Assembly (NCBI GenBank): GCA_044463945.1
Contig: JBIQLW010000012.1
Location: 27,446-91,445, forward strand
From: 62-47 sp044463945
Lineage (GTDB): Bacteria > Pseudomonadota > Alphaproteobacteria > Rhizobiales > Xanthobacteraceae
Reading direction: 5' to 3'
Length of the DNA stretch: 64,000 nucleotides
Shown here: positions 18,354 to 26,541 of the stretch, in pieces
Position numbering within the stretch: position 1 is the first letter of the stretch
Layout: every line of letters starts with the position of its first letter
The notes under the pieces: generated by a model
The model's input: the letters and a program-made list of their open reading frames with translations, nothing else
What the model was told of the DNA's origin: nothing
The model's database searches: none
Translations under genes and position numbers: made by a program

Positions 18354-18601
18354 AGGTGGTGTATTTCGCCTGGGTGCGCGAGCGCGTCGGCAAGACCGAG
18401 GAGGTGGTCGAGCCGCCCGCCGCCGTGCGCACCGTCGGCGATCTGATCGCGTGGCTGGCGCAGCGCGGCGAGACTTATGCCCACGCCTTCGAGACGCCGC
18501 GCGTGATCCGCGCCGCGATCGATCACGCGCATGTCCCGCAGGACACGGCGATCGCCGGCGCGCGCGAGATCGCGTTGTTCCCGCCGATGACCGGCGGCTA
18601 G
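18350..18601 (+). CDS. moaD: Molybdopterin synthase small subunit MoaD
   Basis: The 83-residue ubiquitin-like protein ends in the required double glycine (FPPMTGG). That end is made into a thiocarboxylate and donates sulfur to precursor Z within molybdopterin synthase. The N-terminal strand KVVYFAWVRERVGKTEEVVE and the central VRTVGDLIAWLAQRG are family-like. The start overlaps the pgsA stop, so translation is probably coupled. Its partner moaE lies 177 bases downstream, with a family D palindrome inserted between them. Confidence 0.95.
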   Translation: MKVVYFAWVRERVGKTEEVVEPPAAVRTVGDLIAWLAQRGETYAHAFETPRVIRAAIDHAHVPQDTAIAGAREIALFPPMTGG

Positions 18602-18633
18602 GTGCGATGAATTGAAACCGGATCCTGGTTTAT

Positions 18634-18759
18634 GTGTCCCGGGCGCGGCGCGGCGTGTAACGTCGCCCCGCAGAACCGGGACCGTTTCAACGGCAGTATC
18701 CGCAACGGTCCCGGTTCTGCGAAGCGGCATGAAGAATGCCGCATCGCGCCCGGGACACG
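18634..18759. repeat. Family D long nested palindrome (copy D1)
   Basis: This ~126-base element has outer arms GTGTCCCGGGCGCG and CGCGCCCGGGACAC. Inside lies a second stem: GCAGAACCGGGACCGT, a ~19-base loop, then ACGGTCCCGGTTCTGC, which is a perfect 16-bp pairing. It lies between moaD and moaE. The second copy is at 58580-58704. Confidence 0.8.
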
Positions 18760-18778
18760 AATATCCTAGTATTGTCTC

Positions 18779-19246
18779 ATGACCGTGCCCGTCACCATCC
18801 GCCTGCAACAGGCCGACTTCGACACCGCGCGCGAGATCGCGGCGATGAGCGCCGGCCGTACCGATGTCGGCGCGGTGGTGTCGTTCAGCGGCGTCTGTCG
18901 GGGCGGCGCGGAAGGCGATGCCATCGATGCGTTGACGTTGGAACACTATCCCGGCATGGCCGAGGCCGAGATCGGCCGCCATGTCGAGGAGGCGCTGGCG
19001 CGCTGGCCGCTGCTCGGCGTCACCGTGATCCACCGCTACGGCCGCATCACGCCGGGCGACAATATCGTGCTGGTGGTGACGGCGTCGTCGCACCGCCAGG
19101 CGGCGTTCGCGGCGGCGGAATTTCTGATGGACTATCTGAAGACCCGTGCGCCGTTCTGGAAGCGCGAGGAAAGCGCGGCCGGCGGGCAATGGGTCGAGGC
19201 TGCGGACCATGACGATGCCGCCGCGGCGCGCTGGACCAAATCCTGA
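18779..19246 (+). CDS. moaE: Molybdopterin synthase catalytic subunit MoaE
   Basis: The 155-residue protein is the large subunit of molybdopterin synthase and holds the active site that converts precursor Z to molybdopterin. Family motifs are visible: VGAVVSFSGVCRG near the start, LEHYPGMAEAEI, VIHRYGRITPGDNIVLV and AAEFLMDYLKTRAPFWKREE with the conserved Lys residues near the C-terminus. Its stop overlaps the prmB start by one base (TGATG). Confidence 0.95.
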   Translation: MTVPVTIRLQQADFDTAREIAAMSAGRTDVGAVVSFSGVCRGGAEGDAIDALTLEHYPGMAEAEIGRHVEEALARWPLLGVTVIHRYGRITPGDNIVLVVTASSHRQAAFAAAEFLMDYLKTRAPFWKREESAAGGQWVEAADHDDAAAARWTKS

Positions 19247-20229
19247 TGGCGAAAACCACACGGGCGAAGGCGAAGAAGACGCCGCCGCGCCGCGCGGCAA
19301 AACCCGCGCCGCCGCGACGGCCCGCGCGCGGCGAGCTTTTGACGCTGCTGGATTTCGTGCGCTACGCGGTGAGCCGCTTCACCGAGGCCGAGGTGGTGTT
19401 CGCCCACGGCACCACCGATCCCGTGGCGGACGCGGCGTTTCTGGTGTGCGAGGCGCTGCATCTGCATCCCGATCAGTTCGAGACCTTCGCGACCGCGCGC
19501 GTCACCGCCACCGAAGCCAAGCGGCTCGTCGACCTGATCGAGCGGCGGGTGACGAGCCGCGAGCCCACCGCCTATCTGGTCAACAAGGTCTATATGCGCG
19601 GGCTGCCGTTTTACGTCGACAAGCGCGTGATCGTGCCGCGCTCGTTCATCGGCGAACTGCTGGAGTCGCATTTTTCCGGATCGGACGAGGCGGACGGCGC
19701 CGCGCTGATCGAGGATCCGCTGGCGGTGGAGCGCGTGCTCGATCTCTGCACCGGCTCGGGCTGTCTTGCGATCCTCGCCGCCCGCGCCTTTCCCAACGCG
19801 CGGATCGATGCGGTCGATCTGTCGAAGGACGCGCTGGCGGTGGCGGCGAGGAACGTCGCCGCTTACGGCCTCGACGATCGCATCGCGCTGCATCGCGGCG
19901 ACCTGTTCGCTCCGCTCGGCGACGCGCGCTACGACCTCATCATCAGCAATCCGCCCTATGTCGATGCGCAGGGCATGGCGGGCCTGCCGCGCGAGTGCCG
20001 TCACGAGCCGAAGATGGCGTTCGACGGCGGCGACGACGGCCTCGCCATCGTCCACCGCATCCTGCGCGACGCGCCGGCGCACCTCAACGCCGGCGGCGGG
20101 CTGTTGTGCGAGATCGGCCGCGGCCGCGACCTGCTCGACGCCGCGTATCCCGACCTGCCGCTGTTGTGGCTCGACACCGAGGACTCCGAGGGCGAGGTGT
20201 TCTGGATCGACGCCGCGACGCTTACCTGA
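19246..20229 (+). CDS. prmB: Ribosomal protein L3 N5-glutamine methyltransferase PrmB
   Basis: The 327-residue protein methylates a glutamine of ribosomal protein L3. It has a ~30-residue basic, Pro/Ala-rich lead, then the HemK-family N-terminal helical domain, then the AdoMet fold with VLDLCTGSGCLAILAARAFP and the substrate-Gln motif ISNPPYVDAQGM (NPPY). PrmB rather than PrmC is favoured by VNKVYMRGLPFYVDKRVIVP and GLPRECRHEPKMAFDGGDDG. It is coupled to moaE. A small GGCCGC/GCGGCC hairpin (20242-20255) and a family A repeat follow. Confidence 0.92.
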   Translation: MAKTTRAKAKKTPPRRAAKPAPPRRPARGELLTLLDFVRYAVSRFTEAEVVFAHGTTDPVADAAFLVCEALHLHPDQFETFATARVTATEAKRLVDLIERRVTSREPTAYLVNKVYMRGLPFYVDKRVIVPRSFIGELLESHFSGSDEADGAALIEDPLAVERVLDLCTGSGCLAILAARAFPNARIDAVDLSKDALAVAARNVAAYGLDDRIALHRGDLFAPLGDARYDLIISNPPYVDAQGMAGLPRECRHEPKMAFDGGDDGLAIVHRILRDAPAHLNAGGGLLCEIGRGRDLLDAAYPDLPLLWLDTEDSEGEVFWIDAATLT

Positions 20230-20649
20230 GCGGTGCGCTGAGGGCCGCAAGCGGCCACCTCGGAGTCTGACCGGAAACGAGGCGTCATCGTCCGCGAAGG
20301 CGGACGATCCAGTAATCGGTGCGACCGCAAGGGAAAACCGATTCCACATGAGGTACTGGGTCCCCGCCTGCGCGGGGACGACGCTGAGAATGTGGTGACA
20401 ACACACTGGCCAGATACTCAGGCTGACGACTTTGGCTTCGTTCGCAAATGAGATCGTCCCGATACGGCCCCACTTCGCCCGCCGGCATGACGGCTCTGCG
20501 CGGCGGGCTCTGGCCAAATCGCGAACTCTCGCTTAGATAGAAGCATCCGAAGTGAATGACGTAAGCGAACCTCCGGCGCTGCCGCCGGAGGTTTCGTTGT
20601 CTTCATATTGTCGCAATTCCAGACCGTCCGCGTTGATGACCGTATCGCC
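20230..20649. other. Intergenic region between prmB and the MATE gene
   Basis: The 420 bases hold a short GGCCGC-AA-GCGGCC hairpin at 20242-20255 and family A copy A2 at 20271-20392. From 20400 there is non-repetitive sequence, with an imperfect GCGAACCTCCGGC...GCCGGAGGTTTCG palindrome at about 20568-20595. No gene is supported here. Confidence 0.5.
20271..20392. repeat. Family A two-hairpin repeat (copy A2)
   Basis: The first hairpin is the common CGTCCGC-GAAG-GCGGACG. The second is a different but still paired stem, GTCCCCGC-CT-GCGCGGGGAC, in place of CTCCGC...GCGGAG. It starts CCGGAAACGAGGCGTCATC. Confidence 0.8.
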
Positions 20650-22047
20650 ATGCTGCTTGCCGCCCGCCACAACGCGCTCACGCGCGACGCCTGGCTCGAA
20701 GAATTTCGGGCGACGCTGGCGCTCGGCTGGCCGATGGTGCTCACCAACCTGGCGCAGATCGCGCTGACCACGACCGACGTCATCGTGCTGGGCCGGCTCG
20801 GCCCCTCGGCGCTCGCCGCCGCCACGCTCGGCGTCAATCTCTATTTCGGCCTCTTGATCTTCGCCATCGGCCTCGTCACCGCCACCTCGCCGATGATGGC
20901 GGAGGCGATCGGCCGCAAGCGCCACGTCGTGCGCGAGGTGCGGCGCACCTTCCGGCAGGGCCTGTGGTCGGCGGTGATGGTGGCGATCCCGGCATGGTTG
21001 CTGTTGTGGCACGCCGAGGCGGTGCTGCTGGCGTTCGGGCAGGAACCGCAACTCGCCGCTGACGCGCAAGTTTTCATGCGCGAACTGCAATGGGGTTTCC
21101 TGCCGGCGCTCGGCTTCATCACGCTGCGCTCGTTCGTCACCGCGCTGGAGCGGCCGATCGCGGCCATGATCGTGACGGTGGCGGCGATCCTGTTCAACAT
21201 TCTCGCCAACTGGGTGCTGGTGTTCGGCCATCTCGGTTTTCCGGCGCTGGGGCTGCGCGGCTCCGGCCTCGCCACCACCTTGTCGAACACGTTCATGTTT
21301 CTCGGGCTGACGGCGGTGGTGCTGGTGGATCGCCGGTTCCGGCGCTTCCATCTGTTCGGGCGCTGGTGGCGGCCGGACTGGCCGCGGCTCGCCACGCTGT
21401 GGCGGCTCGGGGTGCCGATCGGCGCGACCATGGCGCTGGAAATCACGCTGTTCAACGCGGCGGTGTTCCTGATGGGGCTGTTCGGCGTCGCCGCCATCGC
21501 CGCGCACTCGATCGCGATCCAGATCGCGGCGGCGTCGTTCATGGTGCCGCTCGGGCTCGGACAGGCGGCGACGGTGCGCGTCGGCCTCGCGCACGGCGGG
21601 CGCGACCCTGACGGCATCACCCGCGCCGGATGGGCGGCGTTCGTGCTGGCCATCGCTTTCATGGCGGTGATGAGCGTGGTGCTGCTGACCATGCCGCGCA
21701 CGCTGATCGGCATTTTCGTCGCGACCGACGATCCCGCCAACGCGGCGGTGGTGCAGACGGCGGTGCTGTTCCTGCTGTGGGCGGCGATCTTCCAGATCGC
21801 CGACGGCGCGCAGGTGGTCGGCGCGGGAATGTTGCGCGGCTTGCAGGATACCCGCGTGCCGATGCTCTATGCCGCGTTCGGCTACTGGGGCTGCGGGATG
21901 CCGCTCAGCCTGCTGTTCGCGTTCAAGCTGGGCTATGGCGGTGTCGGCATCTGGGTCGGGCTGGCGTCGGGCTTGGCCGTGGTGGCGGTGCTGATGATGA
22001 ACCGCTGGCTCCGCCGCGACCGGCTGCATCTGGTGCCCGCGAACTGA
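20650..22047 (+). CDS. MATE family multidrug/metabolite exporter
   Basis: The ~465-residue protein has 12 predicted membrane segments and the MATE hallmarks: LALGWPMVLTNLAQIALTTT at the start of the first half, VIVLGRLGPSALAAATLG, and a second-half repeat beginning WRLGVPIGATMALEITLFN. Late segments include GAGMLRGLQDTRVPM, conserved in bacterial NorM/DinF-type proteins. It would export cationic or other small molecules using a Na+ or H+ gradient; the substrate is unknown. ATG 20650 is chosen over TTG 20608, which is also possible. Confidence 0.9.
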   Translation: MLLAARHNALTRDAWLEEFRATLALGWPMVLTNLAQIALTTTDVIVLGRLGPSALAAATLGVNLYFGLLIFAIGLVTATSPMMAEAIGRKRHVVREVRRTFRQGLWSAVMVAIPAWLLLWHAEAVLLAFGQEPQLAADAQVFMRELQWGFLPALGFITLRSFVTALERPIAAMIVTVAAILFNILANWVLVFGHLGFPALGLRGSGLATTLSNTFMFLGLTAVVLVDRRFRRFHLFGRWWRPDWPRLATLWRLGVPIGATMALEITLFNAAVFLMGLFGVAAIAAHSIAIQIAAASFMVPLGLGQAATVRVGLAHGGRDPDGITRAGWAAFVLAIAFMAVMSVVLLTMPRTLIGIFVATDDPANAAVVQTAVLFLLWAAIFQIADGAQVVGAGMLRGLQDTRVPMLYAAFGYWGCGMPLSLLFAFKLGYGGVGIWVGLASGLAVVAVLMMNRWLRRDRLHLVPAN

Positions 22048-22100
22048 AACGCCGCGAGTTCATGGGCCGCGGCGTTTCCGAACCAATTCCGGAGGCTGCG

Positions 22101-23213
22101 TTACAGCACCTTCCTGATCCAGCCGTGCGGGTCGGCGGCGCGGCCGTACTGGATGTCCACCAGCTTCTTGCGCAGCCCCATCGCCACCTCCCCGGCGGCG
22201 CCGCCGTTGATGGTGAAGTCGCCGTGCGCGGAGCACACCTTGCCGATCGGCGAGATCACCGCCGCGGTGCCGCAGGCGAACGCCTCCTTCAGCTTGCCGC
22301 TGGCGGCGTCAGCGCGCCACTGGTCGATGGTGTAGGGCTCCTCGCGCACGCGGGTCCCGGCTTCCTGCGCAAGCCGGATGATCGAGTCGCGGGTGATGCC
22401 CGGCAGGATGGTGCCGAGCGGCGGCGTGAGCAGCGAGCCGTCGTCGAACACGAAGAAGATGTTCATGCCGCCGAGTTCCTCGATATAGCGGCGCTCGACC
22501 GCGTCGAGGAACACCACCTGATCGCAGCCGCGATCGATCGCTTCCGCCTGCGCGCGCAGGGATGCCGCGTAGTTGCCGCCGCATTTCACCGCGCCGGTGC
22601 CGCCGATGGCGGCGCGCGTGTAGTTCTCCGACACCCAGATCGAGACCGGCGCGGGGCCGCCCTTGAAGTAGGAGCCGACCGGCGAGGCGATCACCGCGAA
22701 GATGTAGTCCGCCGACGGCTTGACGCCGAGGAACACCTCGTTGGCGATCATGAAGGGGCGGATGTACAGGCTGCCTTCGCCGCCCGGAATCCAGGCGCGG
22801 TCGATCTTCACGATCTGCTCGACGGCTTCGATGAACACCGGCTCGGGCAGCGGCGCCATCGCCATGCGGTCGGCCGAACTGCGGAAGCGCTTCGCGTTGG
22901 CGTCCGGGCGGAACAGGTTGATGCCGCCGTCGTCGCGTTTGTAAGCCTTCAGCCCCTCGAAAATCTCCTGGGCGTAGTGCAGCACCGCGGTCGCCGGATC
23001 GAGCGCGAAGCTTTCGCGGGAGGCGACATGCGCGTCGTGCCAGCCCTTCGCCTGACTGTAGCGGACGATCGCCATGTGATCGGTGAACACCCGGCCGAAG
23101 CCGGGGTCCTTCAGCTTCTCGGCGCGCGCCGCGTCGGGGGTGGGCTCGGCCGCGGGCCGGACGTCGAATGTCAGCCACAGCGCGCCATCAGCCTTGTCGA
23201 ACGAAACTCCCAT
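22101..23213 (-). CDS. ilvE: Branched-chain amino acid aminotransferase
   Basis: The 370-residue PLP enzyme interconverts branched-chain amino acids and their 2-oxo acids. It is of the fold-type IV, group II (BCAT2-like) kind: LHYAQEIFEGLKAYKRDDG, GSLYIRPFMIANEVFLGVKP, AAIGGTGAVKCGGNYAASL with the PLP Lys, and VVFLDAVERRYIEELGGMN. ATG 23213 (MGVSFDKADG) matches the family start; an in-frame ATG at 23282 would add 23 residues. It is divergent from the MarR/OmpR/kinase cluster across a 378-base gap. Confidence 0.95.
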   Translation of the reverse strand: MGVSFDKADGALWLTFDVRPAAEPTPDAARAEKLKDPGFGRVFTDHMAIVRYSQAKGWHDAHVASRESFALDPATAVLHYAQEIFEGLKAYKRDDGGINLFRPDANAKRFRSSADRMAMAPLPEPVFIEAVEQIVKIDRAWIPGGEGSLYIRPFMIANEVFLGVKPSADYIFAVIASPVGSYFKGGPAPVSIWVSENYTRAAIGGTGAVKCGGNYAASLRAQAEAIDRGCDQVVFLDAVERRYIEELGGMNIFFVFDDGSLLTPPLGTILPGITRDSIIRLAQEAGTRVREEPYTIDQWRADAASGKLKEAFACGTAAVISPIGKVCSAHGDFTINGGAAGEVAMGLRKKLVDIQYGRAADPHGWIRKVL

Positions 23214-23591
23214 GATCTTCTCCCGGATCGAACTGGTTACGCGGGGTCGCGCGCTGGTCGGCTCAGTCAACTTTATGCCCATTCCATCCGCAAAATGGCT
23301 TTCGGCTTTTTGCGGAACCGGCGAACTCCACTACAAACGATCGTTTGCTGGTCCTGTGATTCCACCATCTGCAAAAGTGTCTGCCGCAACGGGATGCAAA
23401 TGCTAGAACCCAACCGCCAGTATGTTCGCCCGGCCGCTGTCCGACAATCGCGAGGAACGGAAATTCAGACCCTGGCGGCGGCGCGGCGATGACCCGATCG
23501 ACGCAACCTTGGAACCAGGAATGACGCCAAAACGATCTAATGTTTCGTCTTCATCGCCGTTTTTGTAACATTACGACCAAGATACGTCAAT
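23214..23591. other. Divergent control region between ilvE and the MarR gene
   Basis: The 378-base gap holds two notable items. One is an inverted repeat (TCCGCAAAA, 23287-23295, and TTTTGCGGA, 23308-23316) that would form a hairpin in the ilvE leader. The other is a 14-bp perfect palindrome CAAACGATCGTTTG at 23334-23347. Sequence just before the MarR gene (23530-23590) is clearly less GC-rich than the genes. No further gene was found. Confidence 0.5.
23334..23347. promoter_or_regulatory. 14-bp perfect palindrome, possible operator
   Basis: CAAACGATCGTTTG is fully symmetric. It lies about 120 bases upstream of ilvE and 245 bases upstream of the MarR-family gene. It could bind a dimeric regulator such as the adjacent MarR protein; this is inference from symmetry and position. 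Confidence 0.35.
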
Positions 23592-24161
23592 ATGGCTGAC
23601 ATAAATTTTGCGAAGATAAATCCGGCCGCGGCCCCGGCCGGCGCCGAGGCCGCCGCGCCGGGGGGCGGGGACGCGCCGTCGCCGCCGCCGCTGCGCTGGG
23701 ACATCATCGAACTGTTGTTCTTCGCCTATCGCGACTTCGTCGGCGACGCCGATCATGTGCTGGAGGCGTTCGGCTTCGGCCGCGCCCATCACCGGGTCGT
23801 GCATTTCGTCCATCGCTATCCGGGGCTGACGGTCGCCGATCTGCTCGGGGTACTCCGTATTACCAAGCAGTCGCTCGGGCGGGTGCTCAAGCAACTGCTT
23901 GAAGAAGGGTATATCGTGCAGCGCGCCGGCGATCAGGACCGCCGCCAGCGGCTGTTGTTCGTGACCGACAAGGGCGCGGCGCTGGTCGGGCAGCTCGCAG
24001 GGCTCCAGACCGACCGCATCACCCGCGCCATGGGCGATCTCGACGCCGCCGGCGCCGCGGCCGTCAGCCGCTTCCTGCGCGGCATGATCGACCGCGAGGA
24101 GTCCGACAAGGTGCTTGAACGTTTGCTGGCGTCCGACCGTCCCGACGGCGCCGGCCCATGA
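23592..24161 (+). CDS. MarR family transcriptional regulator (PetP-like)
   Basis: The 189-residue protein has a ~35-residue Ala/Pro-rich lead and then a winged helix-turn-helix: FGFGRAHHRVVHFVHRYPGL, TVADLLGVLRITKQSLGRVL (recognition helix), and the wing QDRRQRLLFVTDKGAAL. In Rhodobacter a MarR-like protein, PetP, is encoded next to the OmpR-type PetR; the same order is seen here, so a PetP-like role is plausible. Its stop is 13 bases before the response regulator start. Whether it binds the 23334 palindrome is unknown. Confidence 0.85.
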   Translation: MADINFAKINPAAAPAGAEAAAPGGGDAPSPPPLRWDIIELLFFAYRDFVGDADHVLEAFGFGRAHHRVVHFVHRYPGLTVADLLGVLRITKQSLGRVLKQLLEEGYIVQRAGDQDRRQRLLFVTDKGAALVGQLAGLQTDRITRAMGDLDAAGAAAVSRFLRGMIDREESDKVLERLLASDRPDGAGP

Positions 24162-24174
24162 CGAGGGTTCGACC

Positions 24175-24882
24175 ATGACCCGACCGCCGATCCAGCCCGC
24201 CGACGATGCTCCCCATCTGCTGCTGGTCGATGACGACCGCCGCATCCGCGATCTGCTGTCGCGCTTCCTGACCAGCGAGGGCTATCGCGTCACCACCGCG
24301 ATGAGCGCCGCCGACGCCCGCGCCAAGTTGCAGGGGCTGAACTTCGACCTCCTGATCCTCGACGTGATGATGCCGGGCGAAACCGGGTTCGAACTCGCGC
24401 GCTTCATCCGCACCACCTCCACGGTGCCCATCGTGATGCTGACCGCGCGCCACGAGGCCGAGAGCCGCATCGAGGGTTTGCAGATCGGCGCCGACGATTA
24501 CGTCGCCAAGCCGTTCGAGCCGCGCGAACTGCTGCTGCGGATCGGCAATATCCTCAAGCGGGCGACGCCGGCGCCGGTGGCGAAGCTGGAATCGATCCGG
24601 TTCGGGCCGTTCGTCTATCACCTCGAGCGCGGCGAACTGCGCGAGGGCGACACCGTCATCCACCTCACCGACCGCGAGCGCGAGATGCTGCGCATCCTCG
24701 CGGCGATGCCGGGCGAGACGGTGCCGCGCGGCGAACTCACCGGGGCGGGCGGCAGCGCCAACGAGCGCGCGGTCGATGTGCAGATCAACCGGCTGCGCCG
24801 CAAGATCGAGCGCGATCCCGCCAACCCGCTGTTCCTGCAAGCCGTGCGCGGCGTCGGCTACCGTCTGGTGGCGTCGCCGTGA
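24175..24882 (+). CDS. OmpR-family response regulator (PetR-like)
   Basis: The 235-residue DNA-binding response regulator has a receiver domain with the acidic pair in LLLVDDDRRIRDLL, the phospho-acceptor Asp in LLILDVMMPGETG, the switch Thr in VMLTARHE and the conserved Lys in DDYVAKPFEP. A C-terminal winged helix follows (LTDREREMLRILA...ERAVDVQINRLRRKIERDP). It lies between the MarR gene and a kinase gene 10 bases downstream, so the three form one transcription unit. The PetR assignment rests on the neighbour pattern and is not proven. Confidence 0.9.
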   Translation: MTRPPIQPADDAPHLLLVDDDRRIRDLLSRFLTSEGYRVTTAMSAADARAKLQGLNFDLLILDVMMPGETGFELARFIRTTSTVPIVMLTARHEAESRIEGLQIGADDYVAKPFEPRELLLRIGNILKRATPAPVAKLESIRFGPFVYHLERGELREGDTVIHLTDREREMLRILAAMPGETVPRGELTGAGGSANERAVDVQINRLRRKIERDPANPLFLQAVRGVGYRLVASP

Positions 24883-24892
24883 GACATCCGCG

Positions 24893-26281
24893 ATGAGCAC
24901 ACTCGATTCCGGCCTGACGCTGATCCGCGCCGCGACGCGGCAGGTGTCGTCGCTCAACGACCGGCTCGGGCGCTCGTTCAAGAGCTGGATGCCGAAGGGC
25001 CTCTATGCCCGCGCGCTGCTCATCATGATCGTGCCGATGGTGGTGCTGCAATCGGTGATCGCGTTCGTGTTCATGGAGCGCCACTGGAACACGGTGACGC
25101 GGCGGCTGTCGGCGGCGGTGGTGCAGGACATCGCCGCGCTGATCGACGTCTACAAGGGCTATCCGCAGGACAAGGACCACGAACTGTTGCGCAAGATCGC
25201 GCAGCAGCGGCTCGGGCTGGTGGTCGATTTCCTCCCCCCCGGCGCGATGCCGCCGCCGGGGCCGAAGCCCTTCTTCTCGCTGCTCGACCAGTCGCTGTCG
25301 GCGCAGATCGGCCGGCAGATCGCGCGGCCGTTCTGGATCGATACCGTCGGGCGCTCGTCGCTGGTGGAGATCCGCATCCAGCTCGACGATTCGGTGATGC
25401 GGGTGTTCGCCCAGCGCAGCGCCGCCTATGCCTCCAATTCGGAAGTCTTCTTCCTCTGGATGTTCTCGACCTCGACGGTGCTGCTGATCGTCGCCGTGTT
25501 GTTCCTGCGCAACCAGATCCGCCCCATCGTGCGGCTCGCCGACGCGGCGGAGAGTTTCGGCAAGGGCCGCGAGGCTCCGAATTTCCGCCCGCGCGGCGCG
25601 CTGGAGGTGCGGCGGGCGTCGCACGCCTTCATCGAGATGAAATCGCGCATCGAGCGCGCCATGGAGCAGCGCACCGCGATGCTGGCCGGGGTCAGCCACG
25701 ACCTGCGCACCATTCTCACCCGCTTCAAGCTGGAGCTTGAACTGATCGGCGACAGCCCCGACGTCGAGGGAATGCGCAAGGACGTCGATGAGATGGCGGC
25801 GATGCTGGAAGCCTATCTGGCGTTCGCGCGCGGCGACAGCGGCGAGCAGGCGCAGCCGACCGATATCGCGGCGGCGCTGGAGGAACTGCGCGGCGACGCC
25901 GAGCGCCACGGCCATTTCGCCACCGTCGCCTTCCAGGGGCTGCCGATGGTGACGGTGAAGCCGGCGGCGTTCAAGCGCTGCCTCGGCAATCTGGTGTCGA
26001 ACGCCGCGCGCTATGCCCGGACCATCGCGATCTCGGGTCATCGCGATCATCGCTGGCTGACGGTGACGGTTGACGACGACGGGCCGGGCATCCCTCAGGA
26101 GATGCGCGAGGAAGTGTTCAAGCCGTTCCTGCGGCTCGACGATGCGCGCAATCAGGACGAGGGCGGCACCGGCCTCGGCCTCGCCATCACCCGCGACATC
26201 GCCCGCTCCCACGGCGGCGACGTCACGCTCGGCGACAGCCCGATGGGCGGCCTGCGCGCCACCGTGCGGATTCCGGTGTGA
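24893..26281 (+). CDS. EnvZ-like sensor histidine kinase
   Basis: The 462-residue membrane kinase is the probable partner of the upstream response regulator. It has a first membrane segment near residues 42-60 (ARALLIMIVPMVVLQSVIAF), a ~130-residue periplasmic part with a Pro-rich stretch (FLPPGAMPPPGPKPFF), a second membrane segment (VFFLWMFSTSTVLLIVAVLF), a HAMP domain, the phospho-acceptor box AGVSHDLRTILTRFKLELEL, and ATPase motifs (NLVSNAARYA, DDDGPGIP, GGTGLGLAI). The order and lengths are those of EnvZ. The stimulus is unknown. Confidence 0.92.
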   Translation: MSTLDSGLTLIRAATRQVSSLNDRLGRSFKSWMPKGLYARALLIMIVPMVVLQSVIAFVFMERHWNTVTRRLSAAVVQDIAALIDVYKGYPQDKDHELLRKIAQQRLGLVVDFLPPGAMPPPGPKPFFSLLDQSLSAQIGRQIARPFWIDTVGRSSLVEIRIQLDDSVMRVFAQRSAAYASNSEVFFLWMFSTSTVLLIVAVLFLRNQIRPIVRLADAAESFGKGREAPNFRPRGALEVRRASHAFIEMKSRIERAMEQRTAMLAGVSHDLRTILTRFKLELELIGDSPDVEGMRKDVDEMAAMLEAYLAFARGDSGEQAQPTDIAAALEELRGDAERHGHFATVAFQGLPMVTVKPAAFKRCLGNLVSNAARYARTIAISGHRDHRWLTVTVDDDGPGIPQEMREEVFKPFLRLDDARNQDEGGTGLGLAITRDIARSHGGDVTLGDSPMGGLRATVRIPV

Positions 26282-26357
26282 GGCGGGAGGTGGACTCGCC
26301 GCGGATGCGGCGCGCACCTCAGTGGCTGACCGCAAGTCTGTTTTGTGGACGAACGTG

Positions 26358-26488
26358 CAACACGAAAACCGTCATCGTCCGCGAAGGCGGAGTATCCGGT
26401 ACGCCGTGTCGGTTCAAACTTCCCGCGTACTCGCAGTGATTACTGGATCGTCCGCCTTCGCGGACGATGACGCCTCGTTTCCGGTCAG
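26358..26488. repeat. Family A two-hairpin repeat (copy A3)
   Basis: The left arm reads CACGAAAACCGTCATCGTCCG with an imperfect first hairpin (GTCCGC-GAAG-GCGGAGT). The right arm is TACTGGATCGTCCGCCTTCG then CGGACGATGACGCCTCG. It lies between the convergent kinase and proC genes. Confidence 0.8.
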
Positions 26489-26541
26489 GCTCTCACGATC
26501 ACGTCGTCGCGTCGATCTCAACGACGCGACGTTGCCCGATC

